DNA of 11,450 nt from an uncultured Dysgonomonas sp. (GTDB lineage: Bacteria; Bacteroidota; Bacteroidia; Bacteroidales; Dysgonomonadaceae): assembly GCA_937875275.1 (NCBI GenBank), contig CALNCC010000059.1:1-11450 (forward strand). The letters run 5' to 3'. Below, in pieces: positions 1 to 7,079 of this stretch. Every line of letters begins with the position of its first letter. Within the stretch, counting starts at the first letter, position 1. The notes below the pieces were generated by a model. It was not told the origin of the DNA. It was given only the letters and a program-made list of their open reading frames with translations, and searched no databases. The translations under genes and the position numbers were made by a program.

Positions 1-47
1 GAGATTACGTACGGTGACTGGAGTTCAGACGTGTGCTCTTCCGATCT
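1..47 (+). other. Illumina index (P7-side) adapter sequence, not genomic
   Basis: The first 47 bases match the TruSeq-type indexed adapter. Positions 1-5 are the end of the P7 flow-cell sequence (gagat), 6-13 are an 8-nt index (tacgtacg), and 14-47 are the 34-nt read-2 primer site, which ends in the diagnostic gctcttccgatct. Bacterial sequence begins at 48, inside a reading frame that is open on the minus strand. The read layout (P7, index, primer, insert) is correct, so this is an untrimmed adapter at a contig end and not a coincidental match. Confidence 0.98.
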
Positions 48-121
48 AATATACCGCCTGCAAAAACAGCCGGCATATGCCCGAGTAGAAGTAAAGCTAA
101 CGCAAGTTTTTTCTTATTCAT
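48..121 (-). CDS. 5' fragment of an exported protein (signal peptide only)
   Basis: On the minus strand an ATG at 121 opens a frame that stays open to the adapter junction: 24 codons plus two bases. The product starts MNKKKLALALLLLGHMPAVFAGG, a clear Sec signal peptide with Lys residues 3-5, a Leu/Ala core and a likely cleavage site after VFA. There is no Cys lipobox. The rest of the gene is missing because the contig ends here, so the function cannot be told. A Bacteroidota-type promoter lies just upstream (154-183). The envelope location is inferred from the signal peptide. The fragment is too short for a standard ORF caller. Confidence 0.75.
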
Positions 122-153
122 ATTCTTTTTTTGATTTTAAAATAATTCAGGCA

Positions 154-183
154 CAAAGATAAGATGAATAACTTAGTTTCAAA
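154..183 (-). promoter_or_regulatory. Bacteroidota-type promoter of the truncated exported gene
   Basis: Read on the minus strand, TATCTTTG (161-154) matches the -7 consensus TAnnTTTG, and TTTG (183-180) sits 18 nt upstream as the -33 box. The start codon at 121 is about 33 nt beyond the -7 box. The -33 box lies in the loop of the inverted repeat at 170-195, so a protein bound there would be expected to block or modulate RNA polymerase. Confidence 0.6.
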
Positions 184-205
184 AGAAACTAAGTTAAAAC
201 TAAGT
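170..205. repeat. Three-copy AAACTAAGT repeat, candidate operator
   Basis: AACTTAGTTTC (170-180) and GAAACTAAGTT (185-195) form a perfect 11-bp inverted repeat around a 4-base AAAA spacer. A third copy of the 9-mer AAACTAAGT at 197-205 directly repeats the one at 186-194, with an 11-bp period (about one helical turn). The cluster overlaps the -33 box of the promoter at 154-183. It is also a potential hairpin, but no U-tract follows on either strand, so an operator for a dimeric regulator explains it better than a terminator. The regulator is unknown. Confidence 0.5.
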
Positions 206-256
206 CCTATCAACCTGTTATACAGTATGTTGTATAGACAATTGTTGGTGTGCTAA

Positions 257-2191
257 CTACTTGAGGGTGTCTAACTCTTTCATCCATATATCGAATGACG
301 CATCGCTTGGCATGCGCCAATCGCCTCGTGGCGAAAGGTTTACCGACCCCACCTTCGGCCCATCGGGGAGGCATGAGCGTTTGAACTGCTGTGTGAAAAA
401 GCGGCGGAAGAAGGTTCTGAGCCACTTGAGAATGATCTCATTCGGATATTCTCCATCAAAAGCATGTTGAGCAAGAAAATATATTTTTCCTGGACTGAAT
501 CCGAATCGTAGTACATAGTACAGGAAGAAGTCGTGCAAGATATAGGGTCCTACTACATCCTCCGTTTTCTGAGCGATATCTCCGTTTTCGTCTGCCGGAA
601 GCAATTCGGGGCTGACAGGTGTGTTAATTACATCTTCGAGAATCGGTCGGCTAATATCGTCCATCTGTGTGCGGGCAACCCACGCCACCAATGTCTTTAC
701 CAGTGTTTTAGGTACGCCTGTGTTTACTGCATACATCGACATGTGATCGCCGTTGTAGGTGCACCAGCCCAATGCTAATTCAGACAGGTCGCCGGTGCCG
801 ATTACCAATCCGTTTATTTTGTTGGCATAGTCCATCAATATCTGCGTACGCTCGCGAGCTTGCGTGTTTTCGTATGTAATGTCATGCAAATCAGGATTAT
901 GACCGATGTCGCTGAAATGCTGCATCGATGCCTCTCTGATCGATATCTCGACGGAGGTAATTCCCATCGATTGCATGAGTGCCGTAGCATTGTTGTAGGT
1001 GCGATCCGTTGTGCCAAATCCGGGCATGGTAATTCCTATGATGTTTTCGCGAGGGATGCTGAGTTTGTCAAAAGCCTTGGCTATGACGAGCAGTGCAAGT
1101 GTAGAATCCAATCCGCCCGATACGCCCAACACTACATTTCTCAGTCCGATGTGCTGTATGCGTTTGGCTAATCCGTTTATCTGAATGGAAAATATTTCAT
1201 CGCACCGTTCATCCAATTTGGCGTCATTAGTGGGAACGAAAGGTTGAGGAGAGATGTGTCTCTCTATTTTCTCTATTGCTGTGGCTTTTGTTTGTATGTC
1301 GATTGTTCGGAAAGATAAGTCTTTTATCGGCAGATGGCTTGTCGTGAAAGATGTATTGTGCATCCTGTCTCGCCTCAAGGCTTCGATGTCGATATCTGAG
1401 ATTGTGATGTGCGATTCGAGCGAGAAACGTTCCGACTCACGCAAGATAGTTCCGTTTTCGGCAATCAGGCAACTGCCCGAAAATACAACGTCTGTCGTCG
1501 ATTCGCCATGACCCGCCGATGCGTATACGTAGCCACAGATACATCGTGCCGATTGTTGGTTGACAAGCGAACGGCGATAAGCGTGTTTGCCCGTCGTTTC
1601 GTTGCTTGCCGATGTGTTGAATATAACTTCTGCACCATAGAGGGCGGCGTAGCTCGATGGTGGAATAGGAGTCCACAAGTCTTCGCAAACCTCGACGCCA
1701 AATGTCATCATCGGCGCATTGAACAACAGATCAGTTCCGACAGGTACTTCCTGTTCTGCATAACGGACGGTTTTCGCATTCAGTTCGCTCGACGGAGAGA
1801 ACCATCTCATGTCGTAAAATTCATTATAGTTGGGCAGATAAGTTTTGGGAACGAGTCCTTTCATCGCTCCGTTGCATATCACAGCCGATGAGTTGTATAG
1901 TCGGTTCGATACTCTTACAGGTATATTGATGATGATGATAATATCTTTGCTTTGCGAGCAATTGATGATTTCCTTTACCGAGTTTTCGCACTCATCGAGC
2001 AGCAGGCTTTGATGAAACAGATCGCCACAGGTGTAGCCTGTAACGCACATTTCGGGAAACACAATGGCTGACACTCGATCTTCTGCCGCTTTGTTTATCA
2101 GGGAAATTATTACCTTTGTGTTGTATGCACAATCTGCAACTTTGAGCGAAGGTGTTGCGGCGGCAACTCTGGCAAATCCATTATTTATCAT
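257..2191 (-). CDS. nadE: Glutamine-dependent NAD+ synthetase
   Basis: This 644-residue cytoplasmic enzyme makes NAD+ from nicotinate adenine dinucleotide and ATP, using ammonia released from glutamine. Two domains are visible. Residues 1 to about 270 are a nitrilase-fold glutaminase with the full Glu/Lys/Cys triad: E47 (in FPEMCVTGYTCGDLF), K116 (in PKTYLPNYNEFYD) and C169 (in VEVCEDLW). Residues about 325-644 are the synthetase, with the PP-loop SGGLDS at 358-363 and the GTGDLSELALGW segment further on. The length fits the long glutamine-dependent class rather than the short ammonia-dependent one. The ATG at 2191 gives a complete glutaminase N-terminus. The gene is divergent from the MscS gene and ends in TAG at 257. 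No functional partner is adjacent; it is a housekeeping gene. Confidence 0.96.
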   Translation of the reverse strand: MINNGFARVAAATPSLKVADCAYNTKVIISLINKAAEDRVSAIVFPEMCVTGYTCGDLFHQSLLLDECENSVKEIINCSQSKDIIIIINIPVRVSNRLYNSSAVICNGAMKGLVPKTYLPNYNEFYDMRWFSPSSELNAKTVRYAEQEVPVGTDLLFNAPMMTFGVEVCEDLWTPIPPSSYAALYGAEVIFNTSASNETTGKHAYRRSLVNQQSARCICGYVYASAGHGESTTDVVFSGSCLIAENGTILRESERFSLESHITISDIDIEALRRDRMHNTSFTTSHLPIKDLSFRTIDIQTKATAIEKIERHISPQPFVPTNDAKLDERCDEIFSIQINGLAKRIQHIGLRNVVLGVSGGLDSTLALLVIAKAFDKLSIPRENIIGITMPGFGTTDRTYNNATALMQSMGITSVEISIREASMQHFSDIGHNPDLHDITYENTQARERTQILMDYANKINGLVIGTGDLSELALGWCTYNGDHMSMYAVNTGVPKTLVKTLVAWVARTQMDDISRPILEDVINTPVSPELLPADENGDIAQKTEDVVGPYILHDFFLYYVLRFGFSPGKIYFLAQHAFDGEYPNEIILKWLRTFFRRFFTQQFKRSCLPDGPKVGSVNLSPRGDWRMPSDASFDIWMKELDTLK

Positions 2192-2232
2192 AAAATAATT
2201 ATTATGAATGAGATGTAATTTAGAAACAAATA

Positions 2233-2240
2233 CAAACTTA
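2233..2240 (-). promoter_or_regulatory. Candidate -7 box for nadE
   Basis: On the minus strand TAAGTTTG (2240-2233) fits the Bacteroidota -7 consensus TAnnTTTG and lies about 40 nt before the nadE start at 2191. No good TTTG is found 18-21 nt upstream, so this is a half-supported call. No comparable motif was found for the divergent mscS gene in the 163-bp gap 2192-2354. Confidence 0.35.
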
Positions 2241-2354
2241 CAAAAGTTTTTGCTGTTTTTTGTTGCTCATATCCGATTGTCGTACATTAAGATGTTCTTT
2301 TTTATAAACAAAATATAACGTGCCGCAGTTATACTTAAGTAACTGTTTTAAATA

Positions 2355-3452
2355 ATGCCAACTATGCTTGATAATGTAATTGGAGGAAATACTGTTGAGA
2401 ACTGGGGTGTCTCGCTGTTGATTGTGGTGGGAACAATCATCTTTGTGAAGGCGGTGTCGCTGATAAGTAGAAAGTTGATAAACCCTATTGTCTCGAAAAC
2501 GCAAAATAAATTTGATGACATAATATATAGTGCCGTAGAGTCTCCGCTGCTCTTTGGGTTGATGTTAGCCGGGTTGTGGGTTGCTTTTCGTCACTTGGCT
2601 TTGCCGCAAACTGTTGTCGCAGGAGTTGGCGGTGCATATACGATACTGATTGTGCTGAATATAACATGGTTGTTTGCCCGACTGGTAAACAGTCTGTTGG
2701 ATACGTATTGGACAACCTTGTCTGCTAAGCCGAAGAATGGACAAACGGGCAATGACAAAATGGCGCCGATGATTCGCCGAACAATCTTGATCGTTGTTTG
2801 GATTATTGGTATTGTAACGGCTTTGACAAATGTGGGTGTCAATATCAGTGCTTTGCTCGGTACGTTGGGTATCGGAGGTATTGCCTTTGCGTTGGCTGCA
2901 CAAGATACGATTAAAAATATATTCGGTGCATTTACGATTCTGACCGATAAGCCGTTTCGCATCGGAGATACGATTCGTATGGACAGTTTCGAGGGTACGA
3001 TTATTGATATAGGTTTGCGTAGCACCAAGATGCGCGATTATGATAAACGGATAGTTACGTTTCCGAACTTCAGAATAGCCGACGCGTCGGTAATTAATGT
3101 CTCAGCCGAACCAATGCGCAGGGTGGTAATGAAAATTGGATTGACGTATGACACCACAGCCGAGAAAATGGCTGAGGGAATGAATATACTGAAAGAGATG
3201 CCCCGAAAAGTGGAGCATGTTTCGGCAAAAGACCTTAGGGTAAATTTTTCTGACTTTACCGATTCGGCATTGGTTGTAACGTTTGTCTATTCTATCGAGA
3301 AAAAGGGAGATATAGCCTCTACGCAGTCGAATGTGAATATGAAGATTCTCGAATCATTCAACAACGCCGGACTAAGCTTTGCTTTTCCAAGCCAGACTTT
3401 GTATATCGAGAAGGGGAGTGCTTCGCAATTGACCGACGGTGTTTCCGACTAA
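2355..3452 (+). CDS. MscS-family mechanosensitive ion channel
   Basis: The product (365 aa) is a small-conductance mechanosensitive channel of the inner membrane, which releases solutes when hypo-osmotic shock stretches the membrane. Hydrophobic segments lie at about residues 18-38, 64-83, 94-111 and 143-160. They are followed by the family's signature pore helix, the Gly/Ala-rich LLGTLGIGGIAFALAAQD at about 167-184, running into NIFGAFTILTDKPFRIGDTI. The soluble region after it (about 195-350) corresponds to the beta and alpha/beta vestibule domains. The length is slightly above E. coli MscS (286 aa) because of an extra N-terminal helix. The start could also be M4; the choice changes little. 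The gene is divergent from nadE and convergent with the GH43 gene, with a hairpin between. Confidence 0.93.
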   Translation: MPTMLDNVIGGNTVENWGVSLLIVVGTIIFVKAVSLISRKLINPIVSKTQNKFDDIIYSAVESPLLFGLMLAGLWVAFRHLALPQTVVAGVGGAYTILIVLNITWLFARLVNSLLDTYWTTLSAKPKNGQTGNDKMAPMIRRTILIVVWIIGIVTALTNVGVNISALLGTLGIGGIAFALAAQDTIKNIFGAFTILTDKPFRIGDTIRMDSFEGTIIDIGLRSTKMRDYDKRIVTFPNFRIADASVINVSAEPMRRVVMKIGLTYDTTAEKMAEGMNILKEMPRKVEHVSAKDLRVNFSDFTDSALVVTFVYSIEKKGDIASTQSNVNMKILESFNNAGLSFAFPSQTLYIEKGSASQLTDGVSD

Positions 3453-3469
3453 GTAGCCTGAAAATAAAA

Positions 3470-3495
3470 GAAGTGCCACGAAAATCGGGCACTTC
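3470..3495. terminator. Hairpin terminator shared by mscS and the GH43 gene
   Basis: GAAGTGCC (3470-3477) and GGCACTTC (3488-3495) form a perfect 8-bp stem with a 10-nt loop, in the 67-bp gap between two convergent stop codons. Read on the minus strand the stem is followed by TTTTATTTT, a good U-tract for the GH43 transcript. On the plus strand the following bases are only moderately T-rich, so termination of mscS there is less certain. Confidence 0.7.
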
Positions 3496-3519
3496 CTTAG
3501 CTATATGTTTATTTCCGGA

Positions 3520-5052
3520 TTATCTCGCAATCATATCGAAACGTGAAAATTCGGCTTTGCCTTTACCATCGAGAAGAAATCCGATGCGAAGACCTTTTCC
3601 CCATTGTGGCAATTTGCTGCCATCAATATTTGTGTCATTCGATGGATATACTTTCCATGTAGAGTTGTCGGTAGACCAATAGAATTTATATAGTCTGCCG
3701 CCAAAAGATTCGACTTTCAAATATACAGTATCGGCTTTTCCAATACTCTGAGTATAGATGTCGCTTTTCTCTCTGTTCTTATTTATAATTTTCACGGTCG
3801 ATCCTTCTACACCCAATGCGATGAAGTTGTTAGGGCCGCCGTATACAGTAAGCCCTTTGAAGTTAGACCCTGCGGGTGTAACAGATGTTTCGAGGGTATA
3901 GTTGCTTGTGCGCGTATTTACTCCCCAAAAACAAAAACCATCCTGCGTATTTTCGATTGTCAGTTTGTCTTTTTGTTTCGACACTACGGGTTTCGAGAAA
4001 TTCATATCCCATTGCCAATACGTATCGTACTGATCGGAAGAGAAATTGTCTGTGATATTTACTTCTTTTCGCTGAACCGTGTTTTTGAACGGAACGGGAG
4101 CTTGTGCACTCGGTCTGTCTCCATTTTTGAAGTATGGCCATCCGGTTTTTTTATCCCAAACCAATTCGTCTAATAATCCTTGTCTTCCTACAAACTCGAA
4201 GTCATAGGCGTGGTAAGCGTGATATAAGTAAAAAAATCTGCCATCGGGCGATTGCACGATTGTGCCATGACCCGAGCATCTCCACAGGTCTCCGCCTTGC
4301 AGTATGGGATTGGGCTCTAATTGTTCCCAGTCTCCTTTTAGGCTTTTTGAACGAGCAACATGCACTCGGTAACTGCATCTGTTGTCGCAGCATCCTCCTA
4401 CGGAATAGAAAAGATAATAGTAGCCGTTGCGTTTCATCAGCACTTGTCCCTCGTCGCCTCTTTCTATCCAGCCTTTTGCCGGGTCGGTTAGTGTAAAGTG
4501 TTCTCCAACTAACGACAGTCCGTCAGCCGATAGTTCGGATGCTAATATCTCGATTGGTCTGTTGGCAAGTCCGTAGGCTTTCCAAGTGATGTACAACTTT
4601 CCGTCATCGTCTTTGAAGACATGTGCGTCGATGGCTTCGTTTCCCCATTCAATCATCGGGCCGTGATCGGTAAATCCTTTGGTAATATCTTTGGTGGTGG
4701 CAACTCCGATGCAGGAAATATTATCACTTTTCTTGCGAGCTGTATAATATACATAGTAAGTGCCGTCGTTGTAAAACAGTTCGGGTGCCCAGCAATCGCC
4801 CTTTATCCATGCCGGTGGCGTGTTGAATACGGCTCCTATCCGATCCCAGTTGATGAGGTCGGTAGAATGATATAATGGGTAACTTGGGGCAAAGTCAGAA
4901 GTTGTGCCAGCTGCATAATAGTTGCTTCCTACGCGTATAACGGTGGGGTCGGGCAAGTCTCCTTGTATAACCGGATTGCGGTATGTTTGTTCTATTTGTT
5001 GTGCAACCACGGCATTGGTCAGAAACAAAAGAACGATTAGTATCTTGTTCAT
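3520..5052 (-). CDS. Exported GH43-family glycoside hydrolase (arabinosidase/xylosidase type)
   Basis: The protein (510 aa) starts with a Sec signal peptide (MNKILIVLLFLTNAVVAQQ, cleavage near A17). The five-bladed beta-propeller catalytic domain of GH43 follows (about 25-310). Its three acidic catalytic residues can be placed: general base D35 in LPDPTVIRVG, pKa modulator D142 in NEAIDAHVF, and general acid E201 in RGDEGQVL. Residues about 330-508 form a beta-sandwich of the concanavalin-like type often fused to GH43 enzymes. Family members release arabinofuranose or xylose from plant glycans; the exact linkage cannot be read from sequence. The gene lies last in the run of envelope carbohydrate genes, 107 bp after the TIM-barrel gene, with a hairpin in that gap. 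No clear promoter is seen in front of it, so it may depend on read-through. The CCDNRC cysteine cluster at about 218-223 is a local oddity. Confidence 0.9.
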   Translation of the reverse strand: MNKILIVLLFLTNAVVAQQIEQTYRNPVIQGDLPDPTVIRVGSNYYAAGTTSDFAPSYPLYHSTDLINWDRIGAVFNTPPAWIKGDCWAPELFYNDGTYYVYYTARKKSDNISCIGVATTKDITKGFTDHGPMIEWGNEAIDAHVFKDDDGKLYITWKAYGLANRPIEILASELSADGLSLVGEHFTLTDPAKGWIERGDEGQVLMKRNGYYYLFYSVGGCCDNRCSYRVHVARSKSLKGDWEQLEPNPILQGGDLWRCSGHGTIVQSPDGRFFYLYHAYHAYDFEFVGRQGLLDELVWDKKTGWPYFKNGDRPSAQAPVPFKNTVQRKEVNITDNFSSDQYDTYWQWDMNFSKPVVSKQKDKLTIENTQDGFCFWGVNTRTSNYTLETSVTPAGSNFKGLTVYGGPNNFIALGVEGSTVKIINKNREKSDIYTQSIGKADTVYLKVESFGGRLYKFYWSTDNSTWKVYPSNDTNIDGSKLPQWGKGLRIGFLLDGKGKAEFSRFDMIAR

Positions 5053-5091
5053 GATATTGTCGATTATATTTTAAGGTGTATTGATAAAGAA

Positions 5092-5124
5092 AGAGGCTAT
5101 CAAGCAATATGCCGGATAGTCTCT
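5092..5124 (-). terminator. Hairpin after the TIM-barrel gene
   Basis: On the minus strand AGAGACTATC and GATAGCCTCT form a 10-position stem with one A/C mismatch and a 13-nt loop, followed directly by TTCTTTATC. It lies 36 bp past the stop codon at 5160 and 40 bp before the GH43 start. It would end or attenuate the upstream transcript before GH43. The mismatch and short T-run suggest a partial terminator. Confidence 0.55.
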
Positions 5125-5159
5125 CTCATATGTTTTATAAAAAAGTTTTTCTAAACCGA

Positions 5160-6050
5160 TTATTTGACATATTTCTTTTTCACAAGAGAGCAGTCAAATA
5201 AGTAATCTAAACTTTTCGCTATGCTTTCGAGTGGAGTATAGTTGTATTGCTCTACTTCTACTACAAGGTGTTTAACTCCTGCAACATCGGTATTTCTGAA
5301 AATCGCATCAAATCCAACCATTCCACTTTGTCCAAGTTCTTTGTGATCTTTGATGTGTAGCAATTCGAAACGTCCCGGATATTTATTGAAATATTCAACA
5401 GGGCTTTGTCCGCCTTTTACTACCCAATATACGTCCATCTCGAAGATAACGTATTCCGGATTTGTGTTTTGTAGCATGAAGTCATACATTACCTGATCAT
5501 CATATTTATTAGTAAGCTCATAAGCATGATTATGGTAACCAAATTTCATCCCTACTTCACTACATTTTTTTCCGATAAGGTCGAAGTATTCGCAGTATGT
5601 TTTCAATTCTTCAAGATTGTCTACGCCAATACCTGCACAAACAATATATTTCATGCCTGTAGCTTTGTGGGCAGCAATAGCCTGATCCCACCATTTCATG
5701 GCCTCAGTAAAATCCTTGCTTTTAAGTTCTTCTCCGGTTAGTTTTCTCATTGTATGAGCCGATAGGGCTGTCATACCTGCGGCAGCAAGATCTTTTTTAA
5801 ATTCTTCGGGAGTTTTGCCATAAAATTTGCCGTCGTTGTAGTTTGCTGTTTCTACAGCTGCATATCCGGCAGCACCTACTGCTTTAATTGTTCCTGCATA
5901 ATCTTTCCCGATATCATCACGTACCGAGTATAGCTGGATTGCAATTTCTTTTTTCTTTTTCTTAGCTTCTCCTTGCTCTGTGGCAAAGGCTTGCGGCATA
6001 CATACCGTAACCAAAAGGAGTGTGGCTATGAAGATGATGTTTTTTTTCAT
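5160..6050 (-). CDS. Exported TIM-barrel sugar isomerase/epimerase-like protein
   Basis: This 296-aa protein belongs to the xylose-isomerase-like/AP-endonuclease-2 TIM-barrel superfamily. It begins with a Sec signal peptide (MKKNIIFIATLLLVTVCMPQAFA, cleavage about A23; the Cys has no proper lipobox) and a KKKKK patch. The barrel starts at IAIQLYSVRDD (36-46). Putative metal and substrate ligands are in YHNHAYE (172-178), EMDVYWVVKGG (204-214), LLHIKDHK (230-237) and VEVEQY (264-269, E267). Cytosolic relatives isomerise or epimerise sugars, but exported ones next to PF06439 and Gfo/Idh/MocA genes are associated with 3-keto-glycoside lyase or 2-hydroxy-3-keto-glucal hydratase activity (established for the Bacteroides cluster as I recall it; inferred here). 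It follows the PF06439 gene after a strong hairpin, with no convincing promoter of its own. Confidence 0.85.
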   Translation of the reverse strand: MKKNIIFIATLLLVTVCMPQAFATEQGEAKKKKKEIAIQLYSVRDDIGKDYAGTIKAVGAAGYAAVETANYNDGKFYGKTPEEFKKDLAAAGMTALSAHTMRKLTGEELKSKDFTEAMKWWDQAIAAHKATGMKYIVCAGIGVDNLEELKTYCEYFDLIGKKCSEVGMKFGYHNHAYELTNKYDDQVMYDFMLQNTNPEYVIFEMDVYWVVKGGQSPVEYFNKYPGRFELLHIKDHKELGQSGMVGFDAIFRNTDVAGVKHLVVEVEQYNYTPLESIAKSLDYLFDCSLVKKKYVK

Positions 6051-6072
6051 GATATGTGTGTATTAAAGATAA

Positions 6073-6111
6073 AAATCAAATCCGTAAAGATGCCCTCTAC
6101 GGATTTGATTT
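6073..6111 (-). terminator. Strong hairpin between the PF06439 and TIM-barrel genes
   Basis: The arms 6073-6086 and 6098-6111 are perfect 14-bp reverse complements (AAATCAAATCCGTA and its partner) with an 11-nt loop. In minus-strand RNA the stem is followed by TTATCTTTAATA, a moderate U-rich tail. It lies 20 bp after the PF06439 stop and 22 bp before the TIM-barrel start, so it can end the lipoprotein mRNA, stabilise its 3' end, or lower expression of the downstream gene. Confidence 0.75.
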
Positions 6112-6130
6112 AAGTTATAATAAAATGAAT

Positions 6131-7009
6131 TTAGTCAAGGATTTTGATTCTGATGTTGCGATACCAAACATCATCACCATGATCTTGCAATCCGAAAAAT
6201 CCTTCTCTGTTTGGTCCACCAACTTCTTTCAATGCAGCAAATGCTTCAGGCCATGCCTTTTCGCTGAATTTACTGTCTTGAAGTAGTTCGATCCATTGTG
6301 GTGTCCACAAGTGATATTCAGCTACTGTTTCGCCATTTTGTTTGTGGAATACAGAACCTTTAGAAACAACAATCTCTGCTTTGTTCCACTCTCCAAATGG
6401 TTTTGAGTTCTGAGGAGTAGCAGGAATCATATCATACAATGAAGCAGACTTTCTATTTCCGTTTTTGCCGGCTAATGCGTCCACATGGTTTTCATTGTCT
6501 AATACTTGATATTCCGGAGAAGATATGTATATAGGCTCATATCCGTTTCCATCAGCTCTTTTCAACTCTTGAGCATAATAGAATATCCCTGAATTACCAC
6601 CTTTGGAAATTTTCCATTCCAACTCAACAATAAAGTTTTTCAACTTATGAGCGAAAATAATATCTCCACCTTCTGTTTCTTGAGCTTCACCACCTCCTGA
6701 TCCGGAGAATTTAAGGCAACCATCTTCGATAGACCATTTTCCGGGAACGTGATCTTTTGCATAACCACGCCATCCGTTAAGGTTGGTACCGTCAAATATA
6801 GTTATGTATCCATCCGCATCTTTCTTGAATGTTGCACTGCCCGAGTTTGCTGCATCTTCTGCAGATGTCGAATAGTTTAAAGCTACTTCTTCAGCTGCTT
6901 TTGTTTCAGTTTCAGCTTCAGCTTCAGTCTCAGCTTTCGGTGCTCCGGCACCACAACTTGCAAATGACATAATAAGTAAACCACTTACTAAATAAACTAA
7001 TTTTTTCAT
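6131..7009 (-). CDS. PF06439 (former DUF1080) lipoprotein, probable 3-keto-glycoside hydrolase/lyase
   Basis: The 292-aa product has a lipoprotein signal peptide ending in SFASC (lipid-attachment Cys at C19). An Ala/Glu/Thr-rich tether at about 25-42 follows, encoded by degenerate hexamer repeats. The PF06439 beta-jelly-roll domain runs from about 68 to the end. Its hallmarks are FDGTNLNGW (72-80), GKWSIEDGCLKFSG, the SGIFYYAQE and EYQVLDNENH segments, and the C-terminal GLQDHGDDVWYRNIRIKIL. The family, once a domain of unknown function, is now linked to breaking the glycosidic bond of 3-keto-disaccharides. Placing the enzyme between a Gfo/Idh/MocA dehydrogenase and a TIM-barrel protein supports that role here. 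It is lipid-anchored in the envelope, and which membrane it faces cannot be told. It has its own promoter at 7039-7069, leaving a leader of only about 25 nt. Confidence 0.88.
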   Translation of the reverse strand: MKKLVYLVSGLLIMSFASCGAGAPKAETEAEAETETKAAEEVALNYSTSAEDAANSGSATFKKDADGYITIFDGTNLNGWRGYAKDHVPGKWSIEDGCLKFSGSGGGEAQETEGGDIIFAHKLKNFIVELEWKISKGGNSGIFYYAQELKRADGNGYEPIYISSPEYQVLDNENHVDALAGKNGNRKSASLYDMIPATPQNSKPFGEWNKAEIVVSKGSVFHKQNGETVAEYHLWTPQWIELLQDSKFSEKAWPEAFAALKEVGGPNREGFFGLQDHGDDVWYRNIRIKILD

Positions 7010-7038
7010 TTTCGTATTTTAAATTTGATTTCACCACT

Positions 7039-7069
7039 CAAAGGTAAAAAATTATTTTCTTTGATCAAA
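7039..7069 (-). promoter_or_regulatory. Bacteroidota-type promoter of the PF06439 gene
   Basis: On the minus strand TTTG (7069-7066), 19 nt, then TACCTTTG (7046-7039) is an exact match in sequence and spacing to the Bacteroidota TTTG-N19-TAnnTTTG promoter. It lies in the 70-bp gap after the oxidoreductase stop (TAA at 7082-7080). The -33 box is one arm of the 10-bp palindrome TTTGATCAAA (7060-7069), which could be a regulator site. The lipoprotein gene can therefore be transcribed separately from the oxidoreductase. Confidence 0.75.
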
Positions 7070-7079
7070 TTCTGTTCAA

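Noticed and set aside
219..236. TATACA/TGTATA inverted repeat past the nadE stop
   Set aside because: Six AT-rich base pairs with a 6-nt spacer and no U-tract. Likely chance; it could not be tied to nadE termination.
1409..1891. Long open frames antisense to nadE (for example 1409-1891 on the plus strand)
   Set aside because: They overlap a clearly real, motif-complete gene, show no recognisable domain, and their composition follows the complementary strand's codon pattern.
257..2191. Functional link between nadE and the NAD(P)-dependent oxidoreductase cluster
   Set aside because: nadE is a housekeeping gene separated from the cluster by the mscS gene and a terminator. Proximity alone does not support a link.
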